Source: JAMXLJ01 sp036558745 (lineage in GTDB: Bacteria; Actinomycetota; Acidimicrobiia; IMCC26256; JAMXLJ01). From it: 64,000 nucleotides of DNA. Location: assembly GCA_036558745.1 (NCBI GenBank), contig DATBEZ010000006.1, forward strand, positions 1 to 64,000, given 5' to 3'. The notes below the pieces were generated by a model. That model had not been told where the DNA came from and ran no database searches. It saw only the letters and a program-made list of their open reading frames with translations. The position numbers and the translations under genes were made by a program. Positions 31,474 through 39,295 of the stretch are shown here, piece by piece. The stretch's first letter is position 1. Every line of letters starts with the position of its first letter.

Positions 31474-31901
31474 TCGACATCCTCCTTCGTGCTCTCGACG
31501 GCCTCGGTCGGGACCGGCGGCGTCGCGCGTGCGACCTCGGCCCGCCCCATCGCCGCGGCGATCCCGGCCGCCAGCAGATATGCGACTCCGACGATCAACG
31601 CCGCGACCCAAACCGGTGTCGCGACCGCGATCGCCGCGATCACGCACGCGGTCAGACACCCGACCGCGAACAGCGCGAGCACACCGGCCGCGCCGAAGAT
31701 GCCGGCGCCCAAGCCCGCGCGCTTCCCCTTCTCGGTCATCTCCGCCTTTGCCAGCGCGAGCTCGTCGTGCATGAGCGCGCTGATCTGACGCACGAGATCG
31801 CTCGTCAGCTCGGCGGTGCTCTTGTCGGGCGCCGCCGTGCTGTTCGTCGCGTCGGCCTGCCCGCCAGCCGTCGCGTCGTGACGGATGTCCGCGGTCGCCA
31901 T
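31437..31901 (-). CDS. Putative Actinobacterial holin-X/DUF1469 family membrane protein
   Basis: 154 residues from the ATG at 31901. A polar N terminus and amphipathic helix (LVRQISALMHDELALAKAEM, the family signature) are followed by two close membrane helices at about 75-130 (LALFAVGCLTACVIAAIAVA, then WVAALIVGVAYLLAAGIAA). The C-terminal tail is hydrophilic. Family name aside, there is no evidence for phage origin; these proteins are chromosomal partners of DUF3618 and DUF4235. First gene of the trio; the 156-base gap upstream is the likely promoter region. Confidence 0.8.
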   Translation of the reverse strand: MATADIRHDATAGGQADATNSTAAPDKSTAELTSDLVRQISALMHDELALAKAEMTEKGKRAGLGAGIFGAAGVLALFAVGCLTACVIAAIAVATPVWVAALIVGVAYLLAAGIAAAMGRAEVARATPPVPTEAVESTKEDVEWIKTHATSTTR

Positions 31902-32057
31902 GTTCACCTCCCGGCACTCGGTCCGACAGAGCCCGTGCCGCACCAGCGGCCTCCCGAACCGGATACCCGAATCGGCGGAGCAGGAAACGACGGCGCCACG
32001 TGACCAGCCACGCCACGCGTTGACCGAAACGTGCGGCGGCGAGGCCACTCGCACGCG

Positions 32058-33596
32058 TCAGGGAGCGAACGCGCGGCAGTCGTTCCAGTTGCAGCCGATG
32101 AGCATCCCGTCGACCCAGACGGGCGTCGCGAAGCCCGCCCAGTTGCTGGCGTCGTTCAGCTCGCGCAGCCGGCGGCCGTTCGTGGCGTCGGTGAGCACCA
32201 GGGTGTTGAACGTGTCGGTCCAGTCCATCGTCTGGCAGGCGATGATCGTCGCCTTGCCGTTCGTGGAGCACGCCGCGAGCAGCGGGCTCGGCAGCGCGCT
32301 CTCCCACGGCGGCTTCGGTGTCGCGCCGAGGGCCAAACCCGTCGCGGGGTCGAGCGCGCGCAGCGATGCCGCCGCGGCGGTTCCGCCGGACGACGTCCAG
32401 TGGGGCCACGAGTATCCCGACGGCGACGACACGGTGGAGACGCTCCACGTCGCGCCGAGGCTGGTCACGTTGGCGGCGACGTAGAGCCGGCCGTTCGCGA
32501 ACGTCGCGGCCGGGAGGCAACCGTGCTGTCCGGCGGACGTGCCCGCCTGGACCTGTACCTCCCAGACCGGTCGCATGGTGTCGCGGCGCAGTGCGTAGAA
32601 GTTGCCGTCCTTGTTGCACGCTCCGACCATGGGGACGGAGCTTCCACCGATCGTCGCGGTGAACAGCGTCGGCGTCGAGCCCCAGTCGGGGTCGACGATC
32701 GACTGCGGCTGCGGCACCGCGAACTTCCCGACCGTGGCCAAGGTGTGCGCGTCGAGCTTCAGCAACGAGTACTGGTCGAACGCGTCGTCGTCGCGGGGCG
32801 GGTGCGCGCTGTCGGTGTCGCCATAGGTGCTGCCGGTCGTGACGTACACGTACTGGCCGTCGGTGACCGGAGAGGTCCAGATCGCGGCGCCGGCGTACAG
32901 GTTCGACGGCGGTGGTGGACCGACGCCGCTCGTGTCCGTCGTATACGTGCGGGTGGCGGCGTTCGGGTCGGTCGTCGCCGGCAGCGTGTGGTGGACGGCG
33001 ACGAGCGCACCGGTGCGGACGTCGAACGCGAGCAGCCCGCTCGGCACGAACGGCTTGTCGCAGTCGGAGCTGACGCCCACGTACACGAGGCCGTTCGCGA
33101 CGAGCGGAGTCGCCCACGAGTAGTAGTCGTCCTGGTTGTCGTTCGGGATCGCGTAGACCGTCGACTGCCACAGGACGTTGCCGGTCCCGCCGTCGAGCTC
33201 CTGCAGGGTTCCCTGCGGCGTGTACAGGAGAACTCGCGGGTTGCCCGACGCGTCGTCGGTGACCGTCGGTGACGACACGAAGCCCTGTGGCGAGCCGCAG
33301 TAGTGCTCCGTCTTCAGCCCGTACGCCCGTGACCACCTCACGACCGGCGCGCCGCCGCTGATCGTACGCATGTCGAGCGCGTACAACGTCCCGTTCCCGG
33401 CCGCGAGGAACATCGTGCCGCCGCGCGTGACGGGCGTGGCGTAGATCGAGTAGCCCGGGTGGAAGCCCCACAGCTTGTGCAGGCTCGCGACCTGCGAGGC
33501 GTCTGGCCCGGGATCGGGCGCGACGCCGGTGCCGCTGACGTTGCCGTGGAAGAACGTCCAGTCACAGCCGCTCAGCGCGAGCACCGCCGCAGTCAC
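32058..33596 (-). CDS. PQQ-like beta-propeller lipoprotein
   Basis: 512 residues from GTG 33596, with lipobox VLALSGC right at the N terminus. The signal peptide is short, and the frame remains open upstream through a basic, hydrophobic stretch (RRARWRAVVAV) without a canonical start, so the true start is uncertain. Repeated blades carry the PQQ-type pattern: GNGTLYALDMRT, GGTGNVLWQST, ANGLVYVGVSSDCD, GLLAFDVRTGALVA, DGQYVYVTTGSTYGD. Cys pairs suggest extracytoplasmic folding. No dehydrogenase active-site Asp/Glu set is evident, so it may be a structural or sensory propeller. No operon partner. Confidence 0.78.
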   Translation of the reverse strand: MTAAVLALSGCDWTFFHGNVSGTGVAPDPGPDASQVASLHKLWGFHPGYSIYATPVTRGGTMFLAAGNGTLYALDMRTISGGAPVVRWSRAYGLKTEHYCGSPQGFVSSPTVTDDASGNPRVLLYTPQGTLQELDGGTGNVLWQSTVYAIPNDNQDDYYSWATPLVANGLVYVGVSSDCDKPFVPSGLLAFDVRTGALVAVHHTLPATTDPNAATRTYTTDTSGVGPPPPSNLYAGAAIWTSPVTDGQYVYVTTGSTYGDTDSAHPPRDDDAFDQYSLLKLDAHTLATVGKFAVPQPQSIVDPDWGSTPTLFTATIGGSSVPMVGACNKDGNFYALRRDTMRPVWEVQVQAGTSAGQHGCLPAATFANGRLYVAANVTSLGATWSVSTVSSPSGYSWPHWTSSGGTAAAASLRALDPATGLALGATPKPPWESALPSPLLAACSTNGKATIIACQTMDWTDTFNTLVLTDATNGRRLRELNDASNWAGFATPVWVDGMLIGCNWNDCRAFAP

Positions 33597-33760
33597 GGCG
33601 ACGACCGCGCGCCAGCGCGCGCGTCGGATGTGTGTGGTCGTAGATCCGTCCAGGAGGTGACCCCCCGCCGCGAGGACGGTGTGATGCGCGGCAGTGTGTC
33701 AGACGATGGTGGTCGGTTCATGAACCTCGCGCGCCCCGTGTGCAGCGCGACGCGCCACGC
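33597..33760. other. Intergenic region, no gene recognised
   Basis: 164 bases between the propeller gene start and the end of the SDR at 33761. It contains GGTGACCCCCCGCCGCGAGG and no clear hairpin, palindrome or coding signal. It probably carries the promoter for the propeller gene. Confidence 0.35.
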
Positions 33761-34603
33761 TCAGGGCAGGAGGCCGCGGAGCGCGTCCGCGCCGTAGACC
33801 GGTTCCGCGAACGGGGTGTAGTCGGGTCCGCGACGCAGCGCGTGACCGCCGTCCACTCCGAGGAGCTGACCCGTCACCCACGACGATTCCGGGCCCGCGA
33901 GGTAGCGGACCGCGTTGGCAATGTCGTCGGGGGTGCCGACGCGTCGGAGCGGCATCTGGTCGAGGTAGTCGTCGAGCACCGGCCCGCCCATCGTGATGCC
34001 GGCGACCATCTCGGTGTCGACGAGCCCGGGGAGGACCGCGTTCACACGCACACGCGACGCGCCGAGCTCGTCGGCAGCGACACGCACGAGCATGTCGATG
34101 CCGGCCTTGCCCACGCAGTACGCGCCCAGGTAGCGGTGCGTGACCGGCCCGGCGATGGAGGAGATCGCGACGAAGGACCCTCCCCCGCCTCGCGCCATCA
34201 CCGGCGCGGTGTGCTTGAGGGTCAGGAACGTCCCGGTGACGTTGACATCGACGGTCGCGCGGAACGCCTCGACGTCTGCAAGGACGAGCGGCCCCATGTG
34301 CTGGGACCCTCCGGCGCACGCGACGACGACGTTGAGCCCGCCCGTGATCGCGGTCGAGCGCTCAGCCGCCGCGCGCACCTGCTCCTCGTCGGTGACGTCG
34401 GCCCCGACGCGCTGCACGACCGCGCCCGAGGCGGCGACCTCTTCGATTGCTGCGGCACCGGCGCTCAGACGGTCCTCGCTGCGTCCGCAGATCGTGACCG
34501 ACGCGCCGTCGGCCGCGAGGCGCTTCGCCGCCGCGAGCCCGATACCGCTGCCGCCTCCCGTGACCAGCGCCGCGTACCCCGCCAGGCTTCCCATCATGCG
34601 CAC
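33761..34603 (-). CDS. Short-chain dehydrogenase/reductase
   Basis: 280 residues. Cofactor motif VTGGGSGIGLAAAKRLAADG followed by TICGRSEDRL, where Arg after the second strand favours NADP(H). VACAGGSQ, FVAISSIAGP (Ser), catalytic YCVGKAG (Tyr-Lys), PGLVDTEM and SSWVTGQLLGVDGGHALRRG. The C terminus has a roughly 30-residue extension. 2,4-Dienoyl-CoA reductase-like SDRs share this shape, but assignment is not firm. Divergent from the Rv3520c-like gene at 34769; the gap contains copy A of the structured repeat and the inverted repeat GTTGA-N12-TCAAC (34636-34657). Confidence 0.85.
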   Translation of the reverse strand: MRMMGSLAGYAALVTGGGSGIGLAAAKRLAADGASVTICGRSEDRLSAGAAAIEEVAASGAVVQRVGADVTDEEQVRAAAERSTAITGGLNVVVACAGGSQHMGPLVLADVEAFRATVDVNVTGTFLTLKHTAPVMARGGGGSFVAISSIAGPVTHRYLGAYCVGKAGIDMLVRVAADELGASRVRVNAVLPGLVDTEMVAGITMGGPVLDDYLDQMPLRRVGTPDDIANAVRYLAGPESSWVTGQLLGVDGGHALRRGPDYTPFAEPVYGADALRGLLP

Positions 34604-34668
34604 CTCGACCTCGAAATCCCAGCACCGAAGTGTGGTTGAATGCGCGCCCGGTCAACGCTGCGGTGACC

Positions 34669-34768
34669 GCAGCGAGGGACGAGCGGAGGTCGCTCGCCGG
34701 CGAACGAACGACGCGGGCGGCGGTAGCCGAACCCCGGGGCCGTGCAGCGAGAGAGTGAGCGAGAAGAC
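34669..34768 (+). repeat. Structured leader repeat, copy A (upstream of the Rv3520c-like gene)
   Basis: A roughly 100-base element ends exactly at the ATG of 34769. Its 5' part has AGCGAGGGACGAGCGGAGG and a hairpin CGAGCG/CGCTCG. The middle has CGAACGAACGACGCGGGC. The 3' part has a second weaker hairpin and then CAGCGAGAGAGTGAGCGAG followed by AAGAC. The purine-rich end is the only candidate ribosome-binding region. The same element is at 39116 (minus), 42338 and 62933. Confidence 0.85.
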
Positions 34769-35800
34769 ATGAAACTGGGTTACCACATCGGGTATTGGGG
34801 TCGGCAACCGCCGCCGCACGCGCTCGAGACGATCCAGGAGGTCGAGCGTCTCGGCTTCGACTCGATCTGGACCGCGGAGTCGTGGGGTTCCGATGCGCTC
34901 ACACCGCTCGCGTGGTGGGGCTCGCAGACCACGAAGCTGCGCCTCGGCACCGACCTCATCCAGATGTCGGCCCGGACGCCGACCGCGACCGCGATGGCCG
35001 CGATCACGATGGATCACCTCTCGGGCGGCCGCTTCGCGCTCGGCCTCGGTCTGTCGGGACCGCAGGTGGTCGAGGGCTGGTACGGACGTCCGTTCGCGAA
35101 GCCGCTCGCGCGCACACGTGAATACGTGTCGATCATCCGCAAGGTCCTCGCGCGCAACGATCGGGTCACCAACGACGGTCCGCAGTACCCACTGCCCTAC
35201 ACCGGCGAGGGCGCGCTCGGACTCGGCAAGCCGCTCAACGTGATGACGCACCCGTTGCGCGAGGACATCCCGATCATCATCGGTGCGGAAGGGCCGAAGA
35301 ACGTCGCCCTCGTCGCCGAGATCGCCGACGGCTGGTTCCCGATCTTCTACTCACCCCGTCACGAGCACCTGTACAGCGATTCGCTCGACGAGGGCTTCGG
35401 GCGTCCCGGCGCGCGCCGCAGGCCCGACGAGTTCGAGGTCATGCCCACGGTCACCGTCGTGATCGACGACGACGTCGAGCGCGCCGCCGACGCGTTGCGT
35501 CCGATGCTCGCGCTGTACGTCGGCGGCATGGGTGCGCGCGAGATGAACTTCCACTACGACGTGTTCTGCCGGCTCGGCTACGAGGCCGAGGCGAGCCGTA
35601 TCCAGCAGTTGTTCCTCGACGGGCAGAAGGACGAGGCCATCGCGTCGGTGCCGACGAAGATGGTCGAGGAGATCTGCCTCATCGGGCCGAAGGAGAAGAT
35701 CCGCGACGAGCTCGACGTCTGGAAGGAGTCGCGGGTGACGACGATGCTCCTGGGCGGATCGATCGAGACCCTCCGAACCATGGCCGAGCTCACGCTCTGA
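34769..35800 (+). CDS. F420-dependent LLM-class oxidoreductase, Rv3520c-like
   Basis: 343 residues from the ATG at 34769; the GTG at 34742 lies inside the leader repeat. Close to Rv3520c throughout: MKLGYHIGYWGRQPP, TAESWGSDALTPLAWWGS, LGTDLIQMSARTPTATAMAA, LGLSGPQVVEGWYGRPFAKP, ADGWFPIFYSPRHEHL and LALYVGGMGAREMNFH. It is a TIM-barrel oxidoreductase predicted to use F420. Rv3520c lies beside Rv3521-ltp4-ltp3 in M. tuberculosis, whereas here its homologue is about 18 kb away. Expected role: reduction or oxidation of a steroid side-chain or ring intermediate; the exact reaction is not established. Confidence 0.88.
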   Translation: MKLGYHIGYWGRQPPPHALETIQEVERLGFDSIWTAESWGSDALTPLAWWGSQTTKLRLGTDLIQMSARTPTATAMAAITMDHLSGGRFALGLGLSGPQVVEGWYGRPFAKPLARTREYVSIIRKVLARNDRVTNDGPQYPLPYTGEGALGLGKPLNVMTHPLREDIPIIIGAEGPKNVALVAEIADGWFPIFYSPRHEHLYSDSLDEGFGRPGARRRPDEFEVMPTVTVVIDDDVERAADALRPMLALYVGGMGAREMNFHYDVFCRLGYEAEASRIQQLFLDGQKDEAIASVPTKMVEEICLIGPKEKIRDELDVWKESRVTTMLLGGSIETLRTMAELTL

Positions 35801-35845
35801 GAGAATCGGTCGTCGCCGCGGCCACGCGCCGCCGTACGATCCAAC

Positions 35846-36022
35846 GTGCGCACCGCGATCGCCGCCGGCCTCGAGGTCGAGGAGTGCCGGGAGGCGCCGG
35901 TCCCCGAGAGCGCCACCGTCTCGAACCCTGCGCACGCGGTCGTGCCCGACGCGGTGCGGGGCACGTTCGACGGCCTGCCGTTCATCCTTGCGTGGACCCT
36001 CGTGCGGCGCGAGACGGCCTGA
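35846..36022 (+). pseudogene. Fragment resembling the C terminus of a SAM-dependent methyltransferase
   Basis: 58 codons from a GTG: the pattern AGLEVEECREAPVPESAT, then AHAVVPDAVRG and FDGLPFILAWTLVRR. This looks like the last two strands of a class I methyltransferase of the UbiE-like type. The SAM-binding half is missing and no frame upstream continues it. It is most likely a gene remnant; alternatively it is a small hypothetical protein. No ribosome-binding site was seen. The rest of the 35801-36130 interval shows nothing else. Confidence 0.45.
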
Positions 36023-36130
36023 GAGCACCCACGCCACCGAGCGTGGCCGGCGGCGCGTCGACCTTCGGTGCCCGCTTGCCCTCGAATCGCTCAGGGTACG
36101 GACCTGGCGCGCCGATCGAACGGGTCAGCG

Positions 36131-36907
36131 ATGAGAACCGGACGGGAGCTCTCGATCGCGGCCCACCGGCGGGCTCTGTGCGCGGCGGTGATGGCCGGCT
36201 TCTTGGTCTCGGTGGCCGCGGCATGCAACCGCTCGGCCGGCGCCGCGGCTCCGTTCTCGTCGGCGCGGATCACCCGGGACGGCAGGGACGCGTTCACGGT
36301 GATCGATCAAACGGCCGGGGCGCGCGCGTCCACGCCGTCGGATCCGGGCAGCGCCTCCGTCACCGGACTGCGGACGAACGTCGGTCAGAACTCGCGCTTC
36401 GTGTTCGGCAACACGTGGACGACGTCGCGCGACCAGCAGTCGTGCGCGACGGTCGCCTCTGACAGCGGCCCGATCGATCAGGAGGGGCTCGCGCTGCGGA
36501 TCACGACCAGGTCCGACGGAAGCGCGCGGGCGGTCGTCTTCGGGAAGAACGTGTTTCTCGGCGTCACCGCCGCCTTCAACGTGTACGGCATGGACGGCAG
36601 CAACGCGCGGACCCCCTTCGTCGAGCTCGGCTTCCACGACTACAGGAATCTCGACGGCGGCCGGATCCAGATCCGCGTCCCCTACACGATGTGCGCGCGC
36701 GTCGTCGGCAACGTCTTCACGGCGAAGGTATGGCATCCGGACCGGACGCGCGAGCCGGCCTGGAACGACCGCAACTCCGTCTTCTCGCTGACGCTCCCGG
36801 CCGCGTGGGTCGGCACCGGCTCCGCCGGCTACTACTTCGGCCACCTCCGCGCCGACGACACGATCACGTACACGAACATGCGGTCGCTGACGGCGACGTT
36901 CGGCTGA
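36131..36907 (+). CDS. Secreted lipoprotein-like protein of unknown function
   Basis: 258 residues from the ATG at 36131. Signal peptide with basic start and core (ALCAAVMAGFLVSVAAAC) and lipobox-like VAAAC at about residue 33. The mature part is rich in Thr, Ser, Asn and aromatic residues with a beta-strand pattern (GLALRITTRSDGSARAVVFG, FVELGFHDYRNLDGGRIQIR, YYFGHLRADDTITYTNM). This resembles a concanavalin-like or jelly-roll fold, but no catalytic residues can be named. It ends head to head with the dehydrogenase at 36908: the sequence TGATCA supplies both stop codons. Function unknown. Confidence 0.65.
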   Translation: MRTGRELSIAAHRRALCAAVMAGFLVSVAAACNRSAGAAAPFSSARITRDGRDAFTVIDQTAGARASTPSDPGSASVTGLRTNVGQNSRFVFGNTWTTSRDQQSCATVASDSGPIDQEGLALRITTRSDGSARAVVFGKNVFLGVTAAFNVYGMDGSNARTPFVELGFHDYRNLDGGRIQIRVPYTMCARVVGNVFTAKVWHPDRTREPAWNDRNSVFSLTLPAAWVGTGSAGYYFGHLRADDTITYTNMRSLTATFG

Positions 36908-38086
36908 TCAGCGCGGTGCGCGGGGCAGGCCGAGGCCGGCCATGCCGATGATCTCTCGCTGCACCTCGTTCACGCCGCCGCCGAAGGTCCCGACCGGCGC
37001 ATGCCGGTACGCGGCCTCGAGCTCGCCTCGCAGCACGGCACCCGGTGTGTCGCGCTTGAGGTAACCGGCGCTGCCGAGCACCTCGAGCAGCAAGCGGCAC
37101 GCCTCCACCCGCAGCTCGGTCCCGAACACCTTCATCGCGGACGCATCGGCCGGATTGAGCGCGCCCGTCGCGAGGCTGGTCGCGACGCGCCAGTTCGCGA
37201 GCTTCAGCACCTCGACCTTCGCGTGCACGCGAGCCAGCGTGAGCCGAACCCATTCCTGGTCGATGACGCGCGTTCCGTCGACCAGACGGGTGTCCTGGGC
37301 CCACCGGCGGACCTCCTGCAGATGACGGTCGGTCTGGCCCGCTGGTGCGAGCGCCACCCGCTCGTGATTGAGCTGGGTCGTGATCATCTTCCAGCCCTCG
37401 TTCTCGTTGCCGACGAGGTTCGACGCCGGCACACGCACGTCCTCGTAGTAGGTCGCGTTGGTGTGACCACCGCCGAGCAACCAGATGGGCGAGTGCTTGA
37501 AGCCAACCAGTGACGTCGGGACGAGCAGGATCGAGATGCCCTTGTGCTTCGGGGCGTCCGGGTCGGTGCGGCACGCGAGCCAGATCCAGTCCGCATCGTG
37601 CGCGCCGGTCGTGAACACCTTGTTGCCGTTCACCACGTACTCGTCGCCGTCGCGCACCGCACGTGTCCGCAGCGACGCGAGGTCGGTTCCCGCTCCGGGC
37701 TCGCTGTAGCCGATGGCGAAGTGCAGCTCACCGGCGAGGATACGAGGGAGGAAGTAGGCCCTCTGCTCGTCGTTGCCGAAGCGCATGAGCGTCGGGCCGA
37801 CCGTGTTGAGCGTGACCAGCGGGATCGGCGCACCGGCGCGCTGCGCCTCGTCGAAGAAGATGTACTGCTCGAGCGGGGAACGGCCTTGACCGCCGTACTC
37901 CGTCGGCCAGCCGACGCCGAGCCAGCCGTCGACACCCATCTGCCGCACGACGTCGCGGTACGCGGGTCCCGCGGCCTCGGCACCCGAACCGAGGCGGGCC
38001 CGCCGCTCTGGAGTCATGAGCCCTTCGAAGTATCCGCGCAGCTCCTGCTGCAGCGCGCGTTGCTCGGCCGACAGCTCCAGCTCCAT
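36908..38086 (-). CDS. Acyl-CoA dehydrogenase subunit, FadE29/FadE26-like
   Basis: 392 residues, MELELSAEQRALQQELRGYF start. Blocks: MGVDGWLGVGWPTEYGGQG, LVTLNTVGPTLMRFGNDEQR, IGYSEPGAGTDLASLRTRAV, DADWIWLACRTDPDAPKHKG, TQLNHERVALAPAG with the likely catalytic Glu, and GTFGGGVNEVQREIIGMAGL. The neighbouring gene at 38150 encodes a FadE28-type subunit, so this is the third alpha2beta2-type acyl-CoA dehydrogenase pair in the window. The two genes are separated by 63 bases. Substrate unknown; probably another chain-shortening step. Confidence 0.88.
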   Translation of the reverse strand: MELELSAEQRALQQELRGYFEGLMTPERRARLGSGAEAAGPAYRDVVRQMGVDGWLGVGWPTEYGGQGRSPLEQYIFFDEAQRAGAPIPLVTLNTVGPTLMRFGNDEQRAYFLPRILAGELHFAIGYSEPGAGTDLASLRTRAVRDGDEYVVNGNKVFTTGAHDADWIWLACRTDPDAPKHKGISILLVPTSLVGFKHSPIWLLGGGHTNATYYEDVRVPASNLVGNENEGWKMITTQLNHERVALAPAGQTDRHLQEVRRWAQDTRLVDGTRVIDQEWVRLTLARVHAKVEVLKLANWRVATSLATGALNPADASAMKVFGTELRVEACRLLLEVLGSAGYLKRDTPGAVLRGELEAAYRHAPVGTFGGGVNEVQREIIGMAGLGLPRAPR

Positions 38087-38149
38087 CGCGGCACGCTACG
38101 TCGACCGCTTCTCGCGCGGCAACATTCGGGCGCGGGCGCGTCGGCGTCG

Positions 38150-39115
38150 CTACAACGCGGCCGCGAGCGCCTCGGAGTGCTCCTCGACCGAGCCCAACAC
38201 GGTGTCGAGCCACCAGGCACGCTTCAGGTAGAGGTGCGCGTCGACCTCCCACGTGAAGCCCATGCCTCCGTGCACCTGGATCGCGGCCTTGCCGTTGCGC
38301 ACCGCGGCGTCGCCCGCGGTCACCTTCGCCGCGTGGACCGCGCGCTCGGGATCGCCGACCGTCGGATCATCGAGGGTGACACCTGCGGCGTAGACGGCCG
38401 CGCGCGCGACCTCGGCCCGGACGAGCATGTCCGCACAGAGGTGCTTCACGGCCTGGAACGAGCCGATCGGCCGGTCGAACTGCTGACGTTCCTTCGCGTA
38501 GGCAACCGCGACGTCGGTCGTCGCCTCCGCGATCCCGAGCAGGAGCGCGGCCGCGAGCGCGGCGCCCTCCGTGCGCCAGCGCATCACGACGTCCACACCC
38601 GCGACCGCGTCACCGTCGGGCAGCGTGCCCTTGACGCGGTGGAGCGGTGTCAACGGATCGAGCGGCCGGTCGACGGGCGACGCCTCGACCGACGACGGGT
38701 CGACGGCGCGGATCCCGCGCTCGCCGACCACCAGGAGAACATCCAACGTGTCGCGGTTCTCGATCAGAAGCGGGGTCCGGCGCTCGTCGACCACGCCGGC
38801 CACCCGTGACCCGTCGGCGGCGCCGTCGACCAGACCGGCCGCCAGATGGGTCCCGATCAGCGGACCGGGCACGAGCGCGCGCCCGAGCTCCTCGAAGACC
38901 AGCACCGCCGCGGCCATCCCGAGCCCCACACCACCATCGGCTTCGGGAAGACGCAGCGCGAACACGCCGGCGTCGGCGAGGTCCCGCCAGCCGTCACGGT
39001 CGAGCCCACCGGTGGCTTCGGTCGCGCGCACGCGCTCCATGGGGAACCGGCCCGCGCACAGGCTCCGCACACCGTCCTGCAGCGCCACCTCGTCGTCGGA
39101 GAGCTCGAAATCCAT
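38150..39115 (-). CDS. Acyl-CoA dehydrogenase subunit, FadE28/FadE27-like
   Basis: 321 residues from the ATG at 39115. The GTG at 39133 belongs to the structured leader repeat. MDFELSDDEVALQDGVRSL, LRLPEADGGVGLGMAAAVLV, YAKERQQFDRPIGSFQAVKH, VHAAKVTAGDAAVRNGKAAI and QVHGGMGFTWEVDAHLYLKR. Shorter than most acyl-CoA dehydrogenases; the FAD-binding middle domain is compressed, as in FadE28-type partners. Forms a pair with the product of 36908. Copy C of the repeat immediately precedes it and is the only visible leader. Confidence 0.85.
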   Translation of the reverse strand: MDFELSDDEVALQDGVRSLCAGRFPMERVRATEATGGLDRDGWRDLADAGVFALRLPEADGGVGLGMAAAVLVFEELGRALVPGPLIGTHLAAGLVDGAADGSRVAGVVDERRTPLLIENRDTLDVLLVVGERGIRAVDPSSVEASPVDRPLDPLTPLHRVKGTLPDGDAVAGVDVVMRWRTEGAALAAALLLGIAEATTDVAVAYAKERQQFDRPIGSFQAVKHLCADMLVRAEVARAAVYAAGVTLDDPTVGDPERAVHAAKVTAGDAAVRNGKAAIQVHGGMGFTWEVDAHLYLKRAWWLDTVLGSVEEHSEALAAAL

Positions 39116-39213
39116 GTCTTTTCGCTCGCTCACTTCCTGCAGGGCTCCGGTGTTCGCCCTGCTTCACAGTGTCGTTCGCTCGCTTACGAGCGCCTCCGCT
39201 CGTCCCTCGCTCC
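39116..39213 (-). repeat. Structured leader repeat, copy C (upstream of the dehydrogenase at 39115)
   Basis: Read on the minus strand: GGAGCGAGGGACGAGCGGAG, hairpin CGAGCG-GAGG-CGCTCG, then AGCGAGCGAACGACAC. The second hairpin is CAGGGC-N10-GCCCTG. The end GGAAGTGAGCGAGCGAAAAG is followed by AC and the ATG. The arms and loop spacing of the second hairpin match copy B at 62933. Confidence 0.85.
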
Positions 39214-39236
39214 GGCGCCGCACGTCGTATCGCTGA

Positions 39237-39279
39237 GTTGGGACGCTGATGGGTCTCTCACGCCGGTGAGCGTCCCAAC
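39237..39279. terminator. Inverted repeat GTTGGGACGCT / AGCGTCCCAAC
   Basis: 11-bp arms at 39237-39247 and 39269-39279 with a 21-base loop that itself contains CTCAC-GCCG-GTGAG. It lies 17 bases past the stop of the minus-strand gene at 39296, so it can act as its terminator. It resembles the inverted repeat at 59623-59670. Confidence 0.55.
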
Positions 39280-39295
39280 CGAGCGGGGTTGGGGG

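Noticed and set aside
31437..31901. Phage origin of the holin-like gene
   Set aside because: The family name is misleading; this gene with DUF3618 and DUF4235 is a common chromosomal set and no phage genes are nearby.
34636..34657. GTTGA-N12-TCAAC inverted repeat as an operator
   Set aside because: Five-base arms with a 12-base spacer are expected by chance; no second copy was seen in the window.
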